From contig JAZKJV010002621.1 in assembly GCA_037367405.1 (NCBI GenBank), positions 248,001 to 312,000 of the forward strand: a stretch of DNA of 64,000 nucleotides. The letters run 5' to 3'. Every line of letters starts with the position of its first letter. The stretch's first letter is position 1. The stretch is from Ottelia alismoides (Eukaryota; Streptophyta; Magnoliopsida; Alismatales; Hydrocharitaceae). The position numbers and the translations under genes were made by a program. A model generated the notes under the pieces. It was not told the origin of the DNA and ran no database searches. It saw nothing but the letters and a program-made list of their open reading frames with translations. Shown piece after piece: positions 43,617 through 55,431 of this stretch.

Positions 43617-45035
43617 GGGTAATTTACCCTTAGGCCCTTCTCTTTTTAGTATTTTGTTTTTAGTCCTGTAAATAGTTTTAAACTTTTATTTGCGTTGGGA
43701 AAATTGCATAGTGGACCCTGTCTTATCTGGTATTTACGTGTATGCCCTTGCCTGTAGTAGATCACGTGCATCGACACGTGCTTTGTTGGGTTATTTACAT
43801 GTATGACCTCCATGTTCTAGGATGTTAATGAGTGAATGAAAGTTTTTAGTTAATTGCATATATACCCCTGTGCGTGTTTTTTTAGAACATGTGTTGAAAT
43901 TCGCGGGTATTTTACACTTAGGTCCCTGGACTTTTAATACCTGTTATTAAATAGTCCAAGAACCTCAATTTCTTTGCAATTAGGTCCCTGAGTGCCCAAG
44001 TCACGCGCCTCGCGCGTGTTTTCTTGGACAAGTTGCACCAGACCCCCTGGAACTTCTACTATTTGCGTACAGGTCCCTATGCAATGTACCCTAGTTTTGA
44101 TTTTTAATAAAAATCAAACCAACTCCAAATGTGATGAAAAATTGGACACAAGGCTCCTACCATAGTGTAAAATTTTCTCCTATTAATGGAGACATTTTTG
44201 ATTTTATTTACTATTTTTAAAAATTCAAAAACAAGCTTTTTCTTTACTGTCTAACTTAAAAATTTGCAAAAAATATTAAAACACCCCTAAAAATTACAAA
44301 GAAATTAGACACTAGTTGTTTTATCTTGTTTGATTTTCTGATTAAATTTGGTCATTTTTGGATATATAAAACCCTTAAAAATTGAAAAACACTAAAAACC
44401 CTATAAAAATTCTAGTAATTAATTTAAAAATCTAAAAACAATAATTCCAGTGCCTAAATTTTTCTTATACTTTCTAGTTTTTAGGAAAATTACCTTCAGA
44501 TGTTGATAGGGCCTTTATCTATTTTATATTGGCCCTCCAAGTCTGACTGGACAACAACATTGTTTTCTTGACTTGTTTGATTTTTAGAAAATTCAATAAA
44601 AATCAGAAAATTACCAAAAATTAACCAAAAACAGTAAAAATTATAAAAAAACATAAAAATATTTTTATTTGAATTTTTGAAATATTTTTGAGTGCCTTAA
44701 TAATTGCTTGAAATTGGTTGTTTTATTGTTTTCTTTATTTTCTTTATTAATTAAAAATCCAAAAAAATTTGAAAGTATTAAAAATCCACCAAAAATACAT
44801 TTCTTTTATTTTATTTCTTTTTAGACTACTTCGTAGGCCGCAAGGCCATTACGTGCTCCTTGTGTTCGACCTTGATCGCTATACCAGGTTAATATAATAG
44901 CGAGACCGCTACTTGTGTTTCTTCGATTTTTATCCGATTTGGTGGTCTATTTTTCTCGATCGACTGCGCTTGGTGACTTGGGTTGCAACGACCCTTGATT
45001 AACTTTTATCCGGGTTGCTTGGCGTGTCATCATAA

Positions 45036-45053
45036 TGGCGCCGTTGCCGCGGA
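45036..45053 (+). promoter_or_regulatory. E2 primer-binding site (tRNA-Asp type)
   Basis: TGGCGCCGTTGCCGCGGA starts three bases after the LTR. It equals the complement of the plant tRNA-Asp(GUC) 3' end except for one base (C for G near the end). Confidence 0.87.
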
Positions 45054-46532
45054 GCACGGCTTAGTAGTCATCTTCTTTATTTTTCATTTCCTTTTTGTTT
45101 TCTTTTTCGCGGCTTTCTACGGCTCTTTCTGAGTCCACGGCTTTTTGCGGCTTTTTATTTTTCATTTATTTTTGTTTTCTTTTGTTTTCTTTTCTTTTCT
45201 TTTATTTTTGTTTTTGTTTGATTTTGCCTGTTTATTTTGTTTGCCATTTTTGCATATATACACCTGTTTAGTTTTTCTGCTTCATTTGATTATTATTCTT
45301 GGTTTGACACTTTGTTTCTTTCTTGTGAGGGTCCGAGGACCGAGGCAGCGACTCTCGAGAAGCCAGCGCAACCGCAGGATTCGGAGGCGGCTCCCTTCTG
45401 CACGGAGCCGCAGGAGAGCGTGAGAGAGAGACTGAGTGGGCGAGGAGTAGCTTAGACTTTTATTTCATTCATAATTATTGTAATAATATAGGGACACTCA
45501 ACTTGGACTTGAACTTTTTAGCGGGTCTGTTTCGCCGAGCACCGGTGTGCTCGGGGGACCCTTAGGTTTTTTGCGGCTTTTTCGCGGCTTTTGGTTTTTC
45601 GCTGCCTTTTACGGTTTTACGCGATTTTTCTCGAGCCCCTAGCCGTAGGACTTTCTGCTTGACTGTGTCGTACTTAGTAGGATCCACACACCTAATAGAT
45701 TGCCTGCACCTATAGATTGTTAATTGGACCTACTAATAAAAGGATAATAAAAATAGCCGACTCACTCCCTTCAAGCCTACGTGTCGTAGCCTGCCCTGCC
45801 AAGCGCTGCTCCTGAACCCGATGTGTCGGGAGGAGGAGGGGTAGATCGAGACCGGACTCTTTGGAGCGAAGGATTGGTGACCAGCTAGACGGTTCTTCGA
45901 GTAGAAGTTGCCTGCTTAGGGACTCAGCTTTTTACCACTGCACCATATAGGTAGTTTCTTCCAGTCTTTCAATTCTGCGCGGATCATATTGCATGTAGAG
46001 TGCTGGAGACAGGCATGCCTTTCTATCTTTGCATGCATCATTGATTTCATCGCGCATCGACTTTTTGTCTTCTCCCCCAGTTTTTGACCTAATAATCAGG
46101 AGAACCGAAAAATTCGTTAGGACTTTTGTTTTTATTGAAAAATATCTAAAAAGAAAAACAATAAAATTGGGACTGTTTAAGCTGTTGACCCTAAAAGACA
46201 CTTGACCTAAAAAAACTGTCTTGGGGAGAGCAACCCCCTCATTGGTTGGTTTGATTGTGCAAGAGAGTGACCCGTACACTAGGTAAAGCCCTTTGGTACC
46301 ATTCTCGACTGATTACCGACTCTTCTGTGTGGGACAGTCGGTTGGGAAGGTATCGGGTATCCCAGCAGGTCACGTAATCGCTCTGATATCTTGATTGTTC
46401 ACCAAAATAAAATTTGACAAGATAATTAACCGAGCCTTTACGGTCTTCAGCTTGCATTGCGTTGGTGAACTGAGGTGTTTGTTTGTGATCATAGTTTCTC
46501 CAGATCTCATCCGCATTACTCGCTACATCAAG
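45054..46532 (+). mobile_element. E2 untranslated leader
   Basis: About 1.5 kb, without a gene, parallel to the E1 leader. It has TTTTTCGCGGC-type motif clusters (45103-45160 and 45565-45596), a T-rich tract (45170-45260), the GAG/CGG-rich block (45340-45440), and a TCTTCTCCCCC segment (46069-46080). Confidence 0.6.
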
Positions 46533-48947
46533 ATGATGGGTAGAAGATCTCTTAAGCAGCCTCTGGCTGCACCGCTTTCGGGCGCGTCTACTCGTTCATC
46601 TAGGTTGGTTCGTGAGAGCCGAGACCCGCTCTCCGAATCGAGTATGATTCCACCCTGTTCCCCCTCGACCCCCTTTCTTTCGGTTCCGAGAGACCAGTGC
46701 CAGAGGAGAGATTACCAGATTTATCGGCACCTGAGTTTGGATCGTTTGATTTTGCAGACACCATGGCCGGCAGTTCCGATGATCGCAGTAAAGGTCCACA
46801 GCCCGAGCATTTTGTTCTAGACCAGAGTGCGATCAACTCCACTCTGATCGCCTCCCTCGAGATGGTACAACAACAGTTGAGGGATCAGGGAGCATTCATA
46901 TTAGATATGAGGAGAGAGATGGAGCAGATGAGAGCAGAGAGAGCAGCAAAGAGACGGGCTGAGGATCCCGGATGATGTAGCAGCAGCAGCTGCAGTAGCC
47001 GCCGCCGCAGCGGCAGCCGTCGCGGCAGGAGCAGGAGAGCCACCGAGACCGATGCGGGAGTTGCACAACCTCGGATCGACACTGATGCACCACTGGGTTG
47101 TGCTACCAACCATTGTGGGGGACTTCAAGTTCCCCCCGAACACCTTGCAGCTCCTTCCCCGTTTCCATGGGCTCGCCACCGAGGAGCCCCATCTCCACCT
47201 CCAGGAGTTCCTCATGATTTGCAGCACTGTCCACAATCGTCAGGTGGACCATGACACCATCAGGATGATTGCCTTCCCCTTCTCTTTGGCAGACAGAGCA
47301 GCCACCTGGCTGAAGCATCTGGGGAGGTTTGTATACACTTGGGAGCAGCTCCGCACTGAGTACTTGCATAAGTATTATCCACTCGGGCGGACCAATGCCG
47401 TGAGATCCCTGATCAGCAACTTCTCCATGCTCCCCAACGAGCAGTTCCATGAGGCATGGGAGAGGTTCCGAGAGCTAACTGATAGATGCCCGCACCACGA
47501 CATTTCCAAGCCGAACCTCATGCAGAGCTTTTTCAGCGGGCTGACACCAGAGCTTCAGGGCTTGGTGAACGCTTCTTGTGGCGGGTCTTACTTCGCCAAG
47601 GATCACGACCAGGTCTGGGCCATCTACGAGGAGATGGCCGAGAACTACATGGTGATGTCCCAGACCCGGTTGTATACTCAGGGCAGACCCCAGCAGCCAC
47701 AACCCGTGCAGTACCACAGGATAGCATGGGTCGACGCCGATCCTTCCAGTTCGTCCGCAGTAGCAGCAGCACAGGCAGAGTCATTAGCTGCGGACATGGG
47801 CATCATTAGTGAGAAGCTAGACCGGATGGAGTTGATAGAGAAGAAGCAGTGCTAGGGCATCACTCAGATGGAGCAGATGGCACAGACTCTGAGCGACATG
47901 AAGACCCAGCTCATGTGTCTCCAGGAGGCACAGACGGCTTCCCAGCCCCGTCTTCAGTCGCGAGGTGATCACGGCAGCAGCAGCAGCTCGTCCCAACACT
48001 CCAGCTCACACCAGCAGCCTAGACAGGTTCACCTTGTACAGGCGGAGCCGTACCAGCAGCCACAGCCCACCTACCAATCACCACCGTCTCCAGACTTGCA
48101 GATGGTGGTATACCAGCCGGATCAGCCTCTGGCAGTACTCCCGCCACCCCAGTACGATGGAGAGCCGTTGATGGATGTCAACGGGATTTGGTATGACCAC
48201 CCTCAGCTCGGTATCCGACGAGACCATCCCGGATTCTGGTGGGGGACCGGAGGTACCCAGCCCCAGCAGCAGCCGTCAGGGAAGGGAGGCCAGTACGGCC
48301 ATCAGAGAGAGCACCAGCCGCAGCAGCAGCCCCCAGTGTACCCACCACCACAGCAGCAGCAGCCGTCCAATGGTCCTCATCCCTATCAGCAGGGACAGTC
48401 TTGGAGGCGAGATCAGCCTCACCAACAGCAACATCACCCATACCCCTCTCAGCCACAACACCAGTTCCAGCAGCCTCATTACCAGAGAGGCTACCCGTCG
48501 GGCTCCCATGAGAGCCCCGCCTTGGATGATATAGCCCGCCTCCTCACGGACCAGCAGGCTACTTTTCGACGGGAGATGGACAAGTTCCGCCAGGAGATGC
48601 GGGACATTGTGAGAGGGAAGGCCGCCATCCCTGCCCAGATCGAGCCGAACCCCAACAACCTGAAGCGAAAATCTGAGCAGGTAGCTTGTACTGAGTATAC
48701 CACTCCTAGTGATGCATTTGGTGATATGGCTGGATATCTGTTTGATACTGATTTTGTCACACTTAGGAGCGGTAGGATGCCAACAGGCGGCGCCTCGTCT
48801 GAGACATATCATGAGGATCCACCCAGAGTGCCTGACGAGGAGGAGGAGAGCGGTACTGAGGCTGCTAGAGATGATGATGGTGGTACTGATGCCACCAAGG
48901 ATGCTGATTCCACAGGCGGTGCTGAAGCCGCCGTTTCACCAGTTTGA
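46533..48947 (+). pseudogene. E2 gag (broken)
   Basis: Structural polyprotein of E2. I start at the ATG at 46533 (MMGRRSLKQP). The N-terminal part shifts frame near 46690 and returns near 46970, where a poly-alanine run (46980-47030) begins. The Retrotrans_gag domain covers about 47100-47590: PRFHGLATEEPHLHL, IAFPFSLADRAATWLKHLG, EYLHKYYPLGRT, SLISNFSMLP, HEAWERFRELTDRCP and ending CGGS. A TAG at 47853-47855 interrupts it. Beyond it come a coiled-coil-like segment and a long Gln/Pro/His-rich stretch (48000-48510), a REMDKFRQEMRDIV helix and the conserved TLRSGR motif (48757-48774). The frame closes with TGA at 48945, in the middle of acidic GGTEA repeats. There is no CCHC knuckle. Confidence 0.85.
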
Positions 48948-50588
48948 GGAGGTGGTACTGAGGCCACCCAGGATGCCGAGCCAGAGCACGGTACTGAGGC
49001 CGCGAGTCTTCCAGTTCCAATTAATCCAGCCGATGGTGGTGCTGAGGCCACCCGTGTTCATATTGAGAGACCTGTTGTTTTTCCTACTTCTGATGTATCT
49101 CGGAACCCTGTTGTGAATAAAGGAAAAGGTTTGGTTTTTTCTGGTCCCACTGTGGTGCGTGATGTATGTGCGGATCCGGCCATCGAGCCGTCTAGACCTT
49201 TTCCTAGTCCTTCATCTGAGAAGGACCCAGTGATCCCCTTCCTTAGAGCCCTTCAGATGGGGAAGGGGAAGAAAACAGAAAATCCAAAAAAGAGAGATCA
49301 GGAAGAGTTCAGCTAGCAGATGATAGATCGATTTCACATACAGCTGACTCTTCAAGAGGCTTTGCAACACATCCCCCTTCTTCAGCGTTCGTTGAGAGAC
49401 AGGACTACAGTCAGGAGGAAGAGGAGGAACCACCACTCAGAGATCCATGTGCTGACGAAAGGCACGTGTTTCGTGATCCAGAACCGTCTGCCGGCCAAGA
49501 GGCCAGATTCAGGAGCCCCTTATGTCAGATGTCACATTAGAGAGCAGAGGTTCGACCGTACTCTTTTAGATAGCGGATCGTCGATCAACCTCCTTCCGGC
49601 AGCCCTTCTCGACCGCTTCGAGTTGGGCACTCTTAGACAGAGTAGGATAGTCCTTCAATTTGCTGATCGATCTGTCAAGAGGCCGAAGGGGTTGTTGCGA
49701 GACGTTGTCGTCACTATTCAGGGCCTGCAATTCCCCGTGGACTTCGTAGTGTTGGACATGGAGATCCCTGATTCAGTGACCGATACCCCCATCATTCTTG
49801 GTCGTCCGTTCTTGGCCACAGCCAAGGCGGTGACTAACCATGATAGCGGGAAGGTATACTTTCGCGTCGAGGGAGAAAGTGTACAAATAGAGACGGTCGA
49901 GGACAGCCGAGCCAGAGACAGATCATGCTCAGAGACCACTTCAGACACAGAGCAGATGACAGATGCCGTGCTAGACATCCACCAGAACTGTCATTTTGTG
50001 ATCACAGACGATGAGGCAGTTTGGGCAGACCCAGCAGCACATGCCATCCTCTCATTTTCAGACACCGCTGATGCAAAGATGATAGCAGAGGAGAGCTTGG
50101 AGAGCACATTCCTGGTCCAGGATACTTCTGAGGCAGCAGAGCTGGTTCTCGACCGCGACACAGATTTTTGTGATGATGGTGGTACTGATGCCACCGCAGA
50201 TGATGCAGATCCCTCGGATTCAGAGTTTGATTGGGCAGATTGTGAGGATTACATGCCAGACCTGAATTCCACTGAGCCTACAACTGAGGAGGAGGTAGAT
50301 GCCGAGCAGAGCAGAGACAGTCCATCAGGGCAGCCTTCTCCAGTTTCGAAGATTGATAGAGAGTTTCAGTTCTCCCATGCAGATTTGGCAACATTCACGC
50401 AGACATTCCAGAGGCCAGATCCACCAGCACCCAGCGGTCCAGAGCTGAAGCCACTCCCTACTTCGCTGAAGTATCGATTCCTTGCAGGTGAGCCTGAGAT
50501 GTACCCAGTCATCATCTCCACCGATCTGACTGGAGAGCAAGAATCCCGTTTGATGGGGGTTCTTGAAAAGAACCACAAGGCAATCTGA
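48948..50588 (+). pseudogene. E2 pol part 1: aspartic protease and acidic linker
   Basis: It continues in the gag frame after the TGA at 48945, is cut by TAG at 49314-49316, and restarts at ATG 49320. The protease has an active-site motif LLDSGSSINLLP (49564-49599), FADRSVKRPKG, and the C-terminal TPIILGRPFLATAKA (49785-49829) typical of retropepsins. It would cleave the gag-pol polyprotein. A linker of roughly 150 residues rich in Asp, Glu, Ser and Thr follows (49910-50330), with GGTDAT repeats like those at the gag end. The stretch closes at TGA 50586-50588, where related elements have an open codon, so a point mutation is likely. Confidence 0.85.
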
Positions 50589-52198
50589 TGGAGCGTAGCA
50601 GATCTCCAGGGGATTAGTCCGGCCCTGTGCTCCCACCATATCTATCTTGAGGATGGGGCGAAGTCGTCGCGTGAGTTCCCGCGGCGGCTGAACCCAAATC
50701 TGAGAGAGGTTGTCATGAAGGAAATTTCGAAATGGTGGAGCGCCGATTTTATCTATCCCATCTCCGACTCCAAGTGGGTCAGCCCCTTGCATGTGGTGCC
50801 CAAGAAGACGGGAATGACTACAGCGATTAGCGAGTCTGGAGAGGAGATTGCTACACGAGTACCCACTTCTTGGCGGGTCTGCGTTGACTACAGGAGACTC
50901 AACCAGGCCACCAAGAAGGATCATTTCCCCCTGCCCTTTATAGATCAGATCATTGAGAGACTAGCAGGGAAGAGCCACTATTGTTTTCTGGATGGGTACT
51001 CGGGCTACAACCAGGTGGCCATCGCTCTTGAGGACCAGGAGAAGACCACCTTTACCTGTCCCTTCGGCACATACGCCTTCCGACGCATGCCATTTGGGCT
51101 ATGCAATGCCCCTACGACCTTTCAGAGATGCATGCTATCGATCTTTTCGGACATGGTAGGGAATGCCTTGAGGTCTTCATGGATGATTTCTTGGTTTACG
51201 GCGACGGATTCGACTCTTGTCTTGACTGCCTAGACCGAGTACTCCAGCGATGTATAGAGGTTCACTTGGTGCTTTCTTGGGAGATGAGTCACTTCATGGT
51301 GACTCAAGGGACGGTGCTTGGCCATATCATCTCCAACAGGGGCATGGAGGTTGATCCGGCCAAGGTAGATGTCATTAGAAAACTCGCACCGTCGTCCAAT
51401 TTGAGGCAGTTACGGTCATTTCTGGGGCACGTCGATTTCTACCGACGATTCATTCATGATTTCAGGAGGATCGCCCGACCGTTGACTGACCTACTAACGA
51501 AAGACACCGAGTTCCTTGTCGATGACAAGTGTCTTTTGTCCTTTGAGACTCTCAAGCAGTGTGTTATAGAGGCTCCAGTTCTCCAGCCGCCTGATTGGTC
51601 TCTCCCATTCGAGATCATGACGGATGCCTCCGATTTTGCCGTGGGGGCCGTGTTGGGACAAAGGAGGGATGGAGTCTCGTTTGCTATCCACTACGCTAGC
51701 CGCACATTGGATTCCGCGCAGCGGAATTATACAGTCACAGAGAAGGAGATGCTAGCCGTAGTGTTCGCCCTAGATAAGTTCAGATATTACATCATTGGAT
51801 CTAGAGTGACCCTGTTTACTGATCACACCGCCATCCGATACCTCATGGCAAAGAAGGATGCCAAGGCCAGACTGACTAGATGGATCCTTCTACTCCAGGA
51901 GTTCGACATTGAAATCAAGGATAAGCCTGTAGTCAAGAATGTGGTGGCGGATCATCTCTCCCGTTTAGAGCAACCTGAGGAGTCTGAGCATATTGATCCC
52001 ATTCGTGAGACCTTCCCAGATGAGGCGATCCTTGCTATCACCTCTCTCTTGTGGTATGCCGATATTGTGAACTTTCTCGTTGCTGGGAAAGTCCCACAAG
52101 ATTGGCCCAGGCAGAGGCTTGAGACCTTCCTTGCGAAGGCCAAGTCCTACCACTGGGAGGATCCCATCCTTTACCGCGAAGGAGGGGATAGCGTCTGA
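50589..52198 (+). pseudogene. E2 pol part 2: reverse transcriptase and RNase H
   Basis: RT begins with LNPNLREVV and SDSKWVSPLHVVPKK (50690-50809), then WRVCVDYRRLNQATKKDHFP, LDGYSGYNQVAI, TFTCPFGTYAFRRMPFGLCN. A one-base frameshift near 51160 separates FSDMV from the catalytic FMDDFLVYGD (51175-51205). Thumb and connection follow with RSFLGHVDFYRRFI. RNase H has the acidic residues in MTDASDFAVGAVLGQ (51616-51660), TEKEMLAVVFALDKF (51740-51784) and TDHTAIRYL (51820-51846), and ends ADHLSRL. A TGA at 52196 ends the frame before integrase; the same frame continues beyond it. It copies the element RNA into DNA, in a cytoplasmic particle. Confidence 0.92.
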
Positions 52199-53332
52199 CG
52201 TAGGTGCATTCCTCAGGAGGAGCACCATAGCGTCCTCACTTACTGCCACAAGCTTGAGGCAGGAGGACATCATTCTGGGAGGAGAACGGCACAGAAAGTG
52301 CTCCAATCCGGCTTGTGGTGGCCTACCCTCTCCAAGGACTCTGATGAGTTCGTGAAGAGGTGTATTGACTGTCAGAGGATGGGCACTTGTGGACAGCGTG
52401 ATATGATGCCGATGCAGCCCATTCACTTCTGTGAGGTTTTTGACGCATGGGGCATCGATTTCATGGGTCCATTCCCTAAGAGTCAGGGATTTGAGTACAT
52501 TCTGTTGGCCGTAGACTATGTTAGTCGTTGGGTTGAGGCTATCCCCGCCCGAACCGCTGATGCGAGGACAATTTGCAGATTTTTGAGGAAGCACATCATC
52601 ACACAGTTTGGGGTACCTCGAGTATTGATTTCAGATGGGGGGTCTCATTTCATCAACGACCAGGTGAAGGCCCTTGCTAGCAAGTTCGGTATAGACCATC
52701 GAGTTGCCACTCCACACCATCCACAGACAAATGGTCTAGCCGAGGTGTCGAACAGGGAGATCAAGACTATTTTGCAGAAAGTCGTCCGCCCTGACCGAAA
52801 GGATTGGTCACAGCTTTTGGACTCGATCTTATGGGCATATAGAACGTCTTTCAAGACACCATTGGGCACATCTCCCTTTCGCCTCGTATATGGCAAGCCG
52901 TGCCATTTACCTGTTGAGCTGAGACACAGGTCACTTTGGGCAGTCACTGAGATACTTATGGATCCAGATGGTGTGGGAGACCAGAGGAGGGCAGAGTTAG
53001 CAGTCTTGGAGGAGCTTAGAGATACCACCTTCTCAAACAACCTACATTACAAGGAGAGAGTGAAGGAGTGGCATGATTCTCACATCAGCCACAAGCATTT
53101 TGAGCCTGGACAGAGAGTATGGCTATTTGATGCGAGGCTTCGTCTATTTCCAGGGAAGCTACAGAGCAAATGGAAGGGTCCCTACTTGGTGACAAAGGTA
53201 CACGACAACAGCAGCATTGATATATCCGAGTTGTCTTCTGAGAGTACCTTTCGAGTGAACGACCAGCGACTCAAGCCATTTCTAGATCATGAGCCGCGGG
53301 TCGTTGATGTTGCCCCTATTCATTTTGCGTGA
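52199..53332 (+). pseudogene. E2 pol part 3: integrase
   Basis: It continues in frame 2 after TGA 52196. The zinc-binding HHCC region is visible (HHSVLTYCHKLEAGGHHSG then CIDCQRM, 52230-52380). The catalytic core has the three acidic residues in AWGIDFMGPF, VLISDGGSHF and GLAEVSNREIK (52445-52760). The C-terminal part contains FRLVYGKPCHLPVELRHRS and the GPY/F-type motif SKWKGPYLV (53165-53191). The ORF ends TGA at 53332. It would insert the DNA copy with 5-bp duplications, as seen for both E1 and E2. No chromodomain follows, in line with Athila. Confidence 0.93.
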
Positions 53333-53464
53333 GATGTGGTCTCTTGACTCACATCTATTGCATCTCACGCCTGATTATCACTGATCCTCCGACCTGTATA
53401 GATCCAGATGTCCATATCATCACATTCTTTAGTCCCACATCCCTTTATTCATCTTTTTATTATG

Positions 53465-53818
53465 CTATACTTAGGGTGCATTTTACCCTAAGTATAGGGG
53501 GGATGTAGGACCCTTGAGTTTTCTTTTGATTCTTTCTATCCCTGTTTTGCTGCCTATACTTAGGGATATTTTACCCTAAGTATAGGGGGGGTAGACCCTG
53601 TACATTCTCCGCTCGATTTTCCCTTTGTGTATAGCCTACTATACTTAGGATTACTTGATCCTAAGTATAGGGGGAAAAGCCGAGAGTCTCTTGATCTTCT
53701 ATTCATTCATTTGTCTTTGTATATAGCCTTCCTTTCCACTTCCCTATACTAAGCACGGGTTATGTCTTCTTCATCGCTCTTAACTCTGAGGACATCGTTC
53801 GAGCTAAGTATAGGGGGG
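53465..53818 (+). repeat. E2 array of polypurine-tract-like hairpins
   Basis: Three perfect hairpins: 53465-53497 (12-bp arms, 9-nt loop), 53554-53585 (12-bp arms) and 53639-53670 (13-bp arms), plus a lone right arm GCTAAGTATAGGGGGG at 53802-53817 with a distant partial left arm (53744). Right arms again read CTAAGTATAG plus G-run. E1 has one more hairpin, so copy number differs between the elements. Confidence 0.85.
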
Positions 53819-55395
53819 TGTGTATATATTTCATATATACTTTAGCCATAACTCGTACTTTGTGTGAGTATGTTAATAAATAAAATGGCTAAAAACCTTA
53901 AAAACCACAAAAATTAAAAATTTTTCCTGTAAATAATCATTCTTTTATTGCACATACATAGCTAGTGTACAAATTATTTTTGTAAAAATGTTTTCAAAAA
54001 TCTTTTGTGTAAAGTTTGTGTAAATATTTTCTTATCAAAATTATGTATATAGTACAAAATTTTTCCAAAATGTTTTGAAAATCAAAAGTTTGCAAAAATC
54101 TTGTGTAAATGTGTGTAAATACTTTTGCAAAACTTGCATTTCATGCATTCATCCATTCATGATTTCAAAACATTTTTCAAAAATTTTGCATGATTGTAAA
54201 TATTGTGTAAATAGCATCTTTGTATATGCTTGTATATAGTTTTTCTGGATGATAGTTGACATTTAAACTAGCCTGGAATTAAATTGGGAAATGGAGCTTG
54301 ATTAAGATCTTAATCCACCTAATTTATAAGAGGAACCTTATAGGGCTTAGGTTTAAGGCTTTTCAGGTCCATGGTGACTTACTTCTTTGAATCCACTAGG
54401 CTATGATCACATGTCATCTCAATGAGCCTAAGTAGAGCACTTAACAACAACACATGACTCATAGGGACAATGGCTTTACTTGGACACCAGCACTTTGCAC
54501 CGAGATCTCTACGGATGAGGTGGTGAGGAGGCAGTCTTCCTTGATTTGGGGTAGCATATGAGGGTAGTACTTCTAGGCGGAACCTCTCTTCTTCTTTTAG
54601 TGAAGGAAGTGTGTCTCAACTTGGTCTGGTTACCATGAGGTCTAACGACAGGAGTTGTGGGTTGCAATAATGCTTCAAAAGAGGGATAGTCTACTGGCTC
54701 AAGAGGAAAAACTCCTTGTATATATGCTGCACTTGTATATGTTGTACATATGCACTTGAAAAAAAATGCAAAAAGAAAATAACTCCAAAAAAAGTGGTGG
54801 GTCTGAGAGAAAATTATAATCCCACCGGAGTATGTATATAGTGCAATAAGCAAAGCTTGAGATTCATGTCCCACCTTATGTAGCTTGCAGCAGGGAGACT
54901 TGGCTACACTGGTTGAGCTCCCAAGGATACATGGCTACACTGGCCATGGTCCATTCTCTTCTTCCTCCTCTTCTTGAGCCGGTTGAACTTGAATTTAGAA
55001 GGGAATACCCCGCTCCTCGAGGAAAGAGTGGCCAGATTGGGGTCATAGAGTTACCTTGTTGGGGGAGGGTTGTCAAGTTGCCATTTCTGAGGTGGAGAGC
55101 TTATACCTCACATTCACAGGACAAGGAAAGATTCATGGTCTTCAGGGTTTGTGTTTGATGACTTGTTCTGATCTGGATTATTGAGGAGTCTTGATTAGAG
55201 ATTAGTGGAACTTAGAGGCTGTTGAGTTTTAAGCTTAAGTCCAAATAAGGTTCCGACACATTAATAATCCAAAGATCTGATTGAGCTCCATAATTCAATT
55301 TAATGAAGGCAAGTTTAATATTCAACCTTGATCCATGTGCATTCTCCTCTTTTCCTTTTTCTTTCTTTCTTTTTCACTTCTTTTTCAAATAAGTG
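53819..55395 (+). mobile_element. E2 3' non-coding region
   Basis: Close match to 10946-12507 of E1 with small indels. AT-rich to 54240, then mixed sequence. There is no env-like plus-strand ORF. It contains the antisense frame listed next. Confidence 0.6.
54509..54874 (-). other. Possible antisense ORF in E2 3' region
   Basis: A 121-codon minus-strand frame sharing its C-terminal 85 residues with the E1 frame at 11623-11970 (AYIQGVFPLEPVDYPSFEAL and onward). The starts differ. Substitutions between the copies include changes such as R/H and I/K, with no sign of purifying selection by eye. Confidence 0.25.
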
Positions 55396-55431
55396 TTTGC
55401 TAAGGGACTAGCAAAGTTAAGTATAGGGGGG
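55396..55431 (+). promoter_or_regulatory. E2 polypurine tract with preceding small hairpin
   Basis: TTTGCTA-AGGGAC-TAGCAAA followed by GTT and AAGTATAGGGGGG (55419-55431) next to the LTR. It is identical to E1. Confidence 0.87.

Larger units (their letters stand above)
41431..45032 (+). repeat. E2 5' LTR
   Basis: Starts TGATGAATACTC and ends TGTCATCA. U3 is about 1.2 kb and AT-rich, then W-box pair, TATA box, a GC-rich transcribed stretch (42680-43600), AATAAA and AT-rich U5. Its first 250 bases are close to those of E1, while later parts diverge more. GC-rich ORFs (such as 42739-43248) recur in both LTRs and have no domain. Confidence 0.94.

Noticed and set aside
48000..48510. CCHC zinc knuckle expected in gag
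   Set aside because: The Gln/Pro/His-rich stretch has no Cys-x2-Cys-x4-His-x4-Cys pattern in any frame.
53333..55431. env-like ORF expected in some Athila elements
   Set aside because: No plus-strand frame of useful length lies between integrase and the 3' LTR; the region is conserved non-coding DNA with only an antisense frame.
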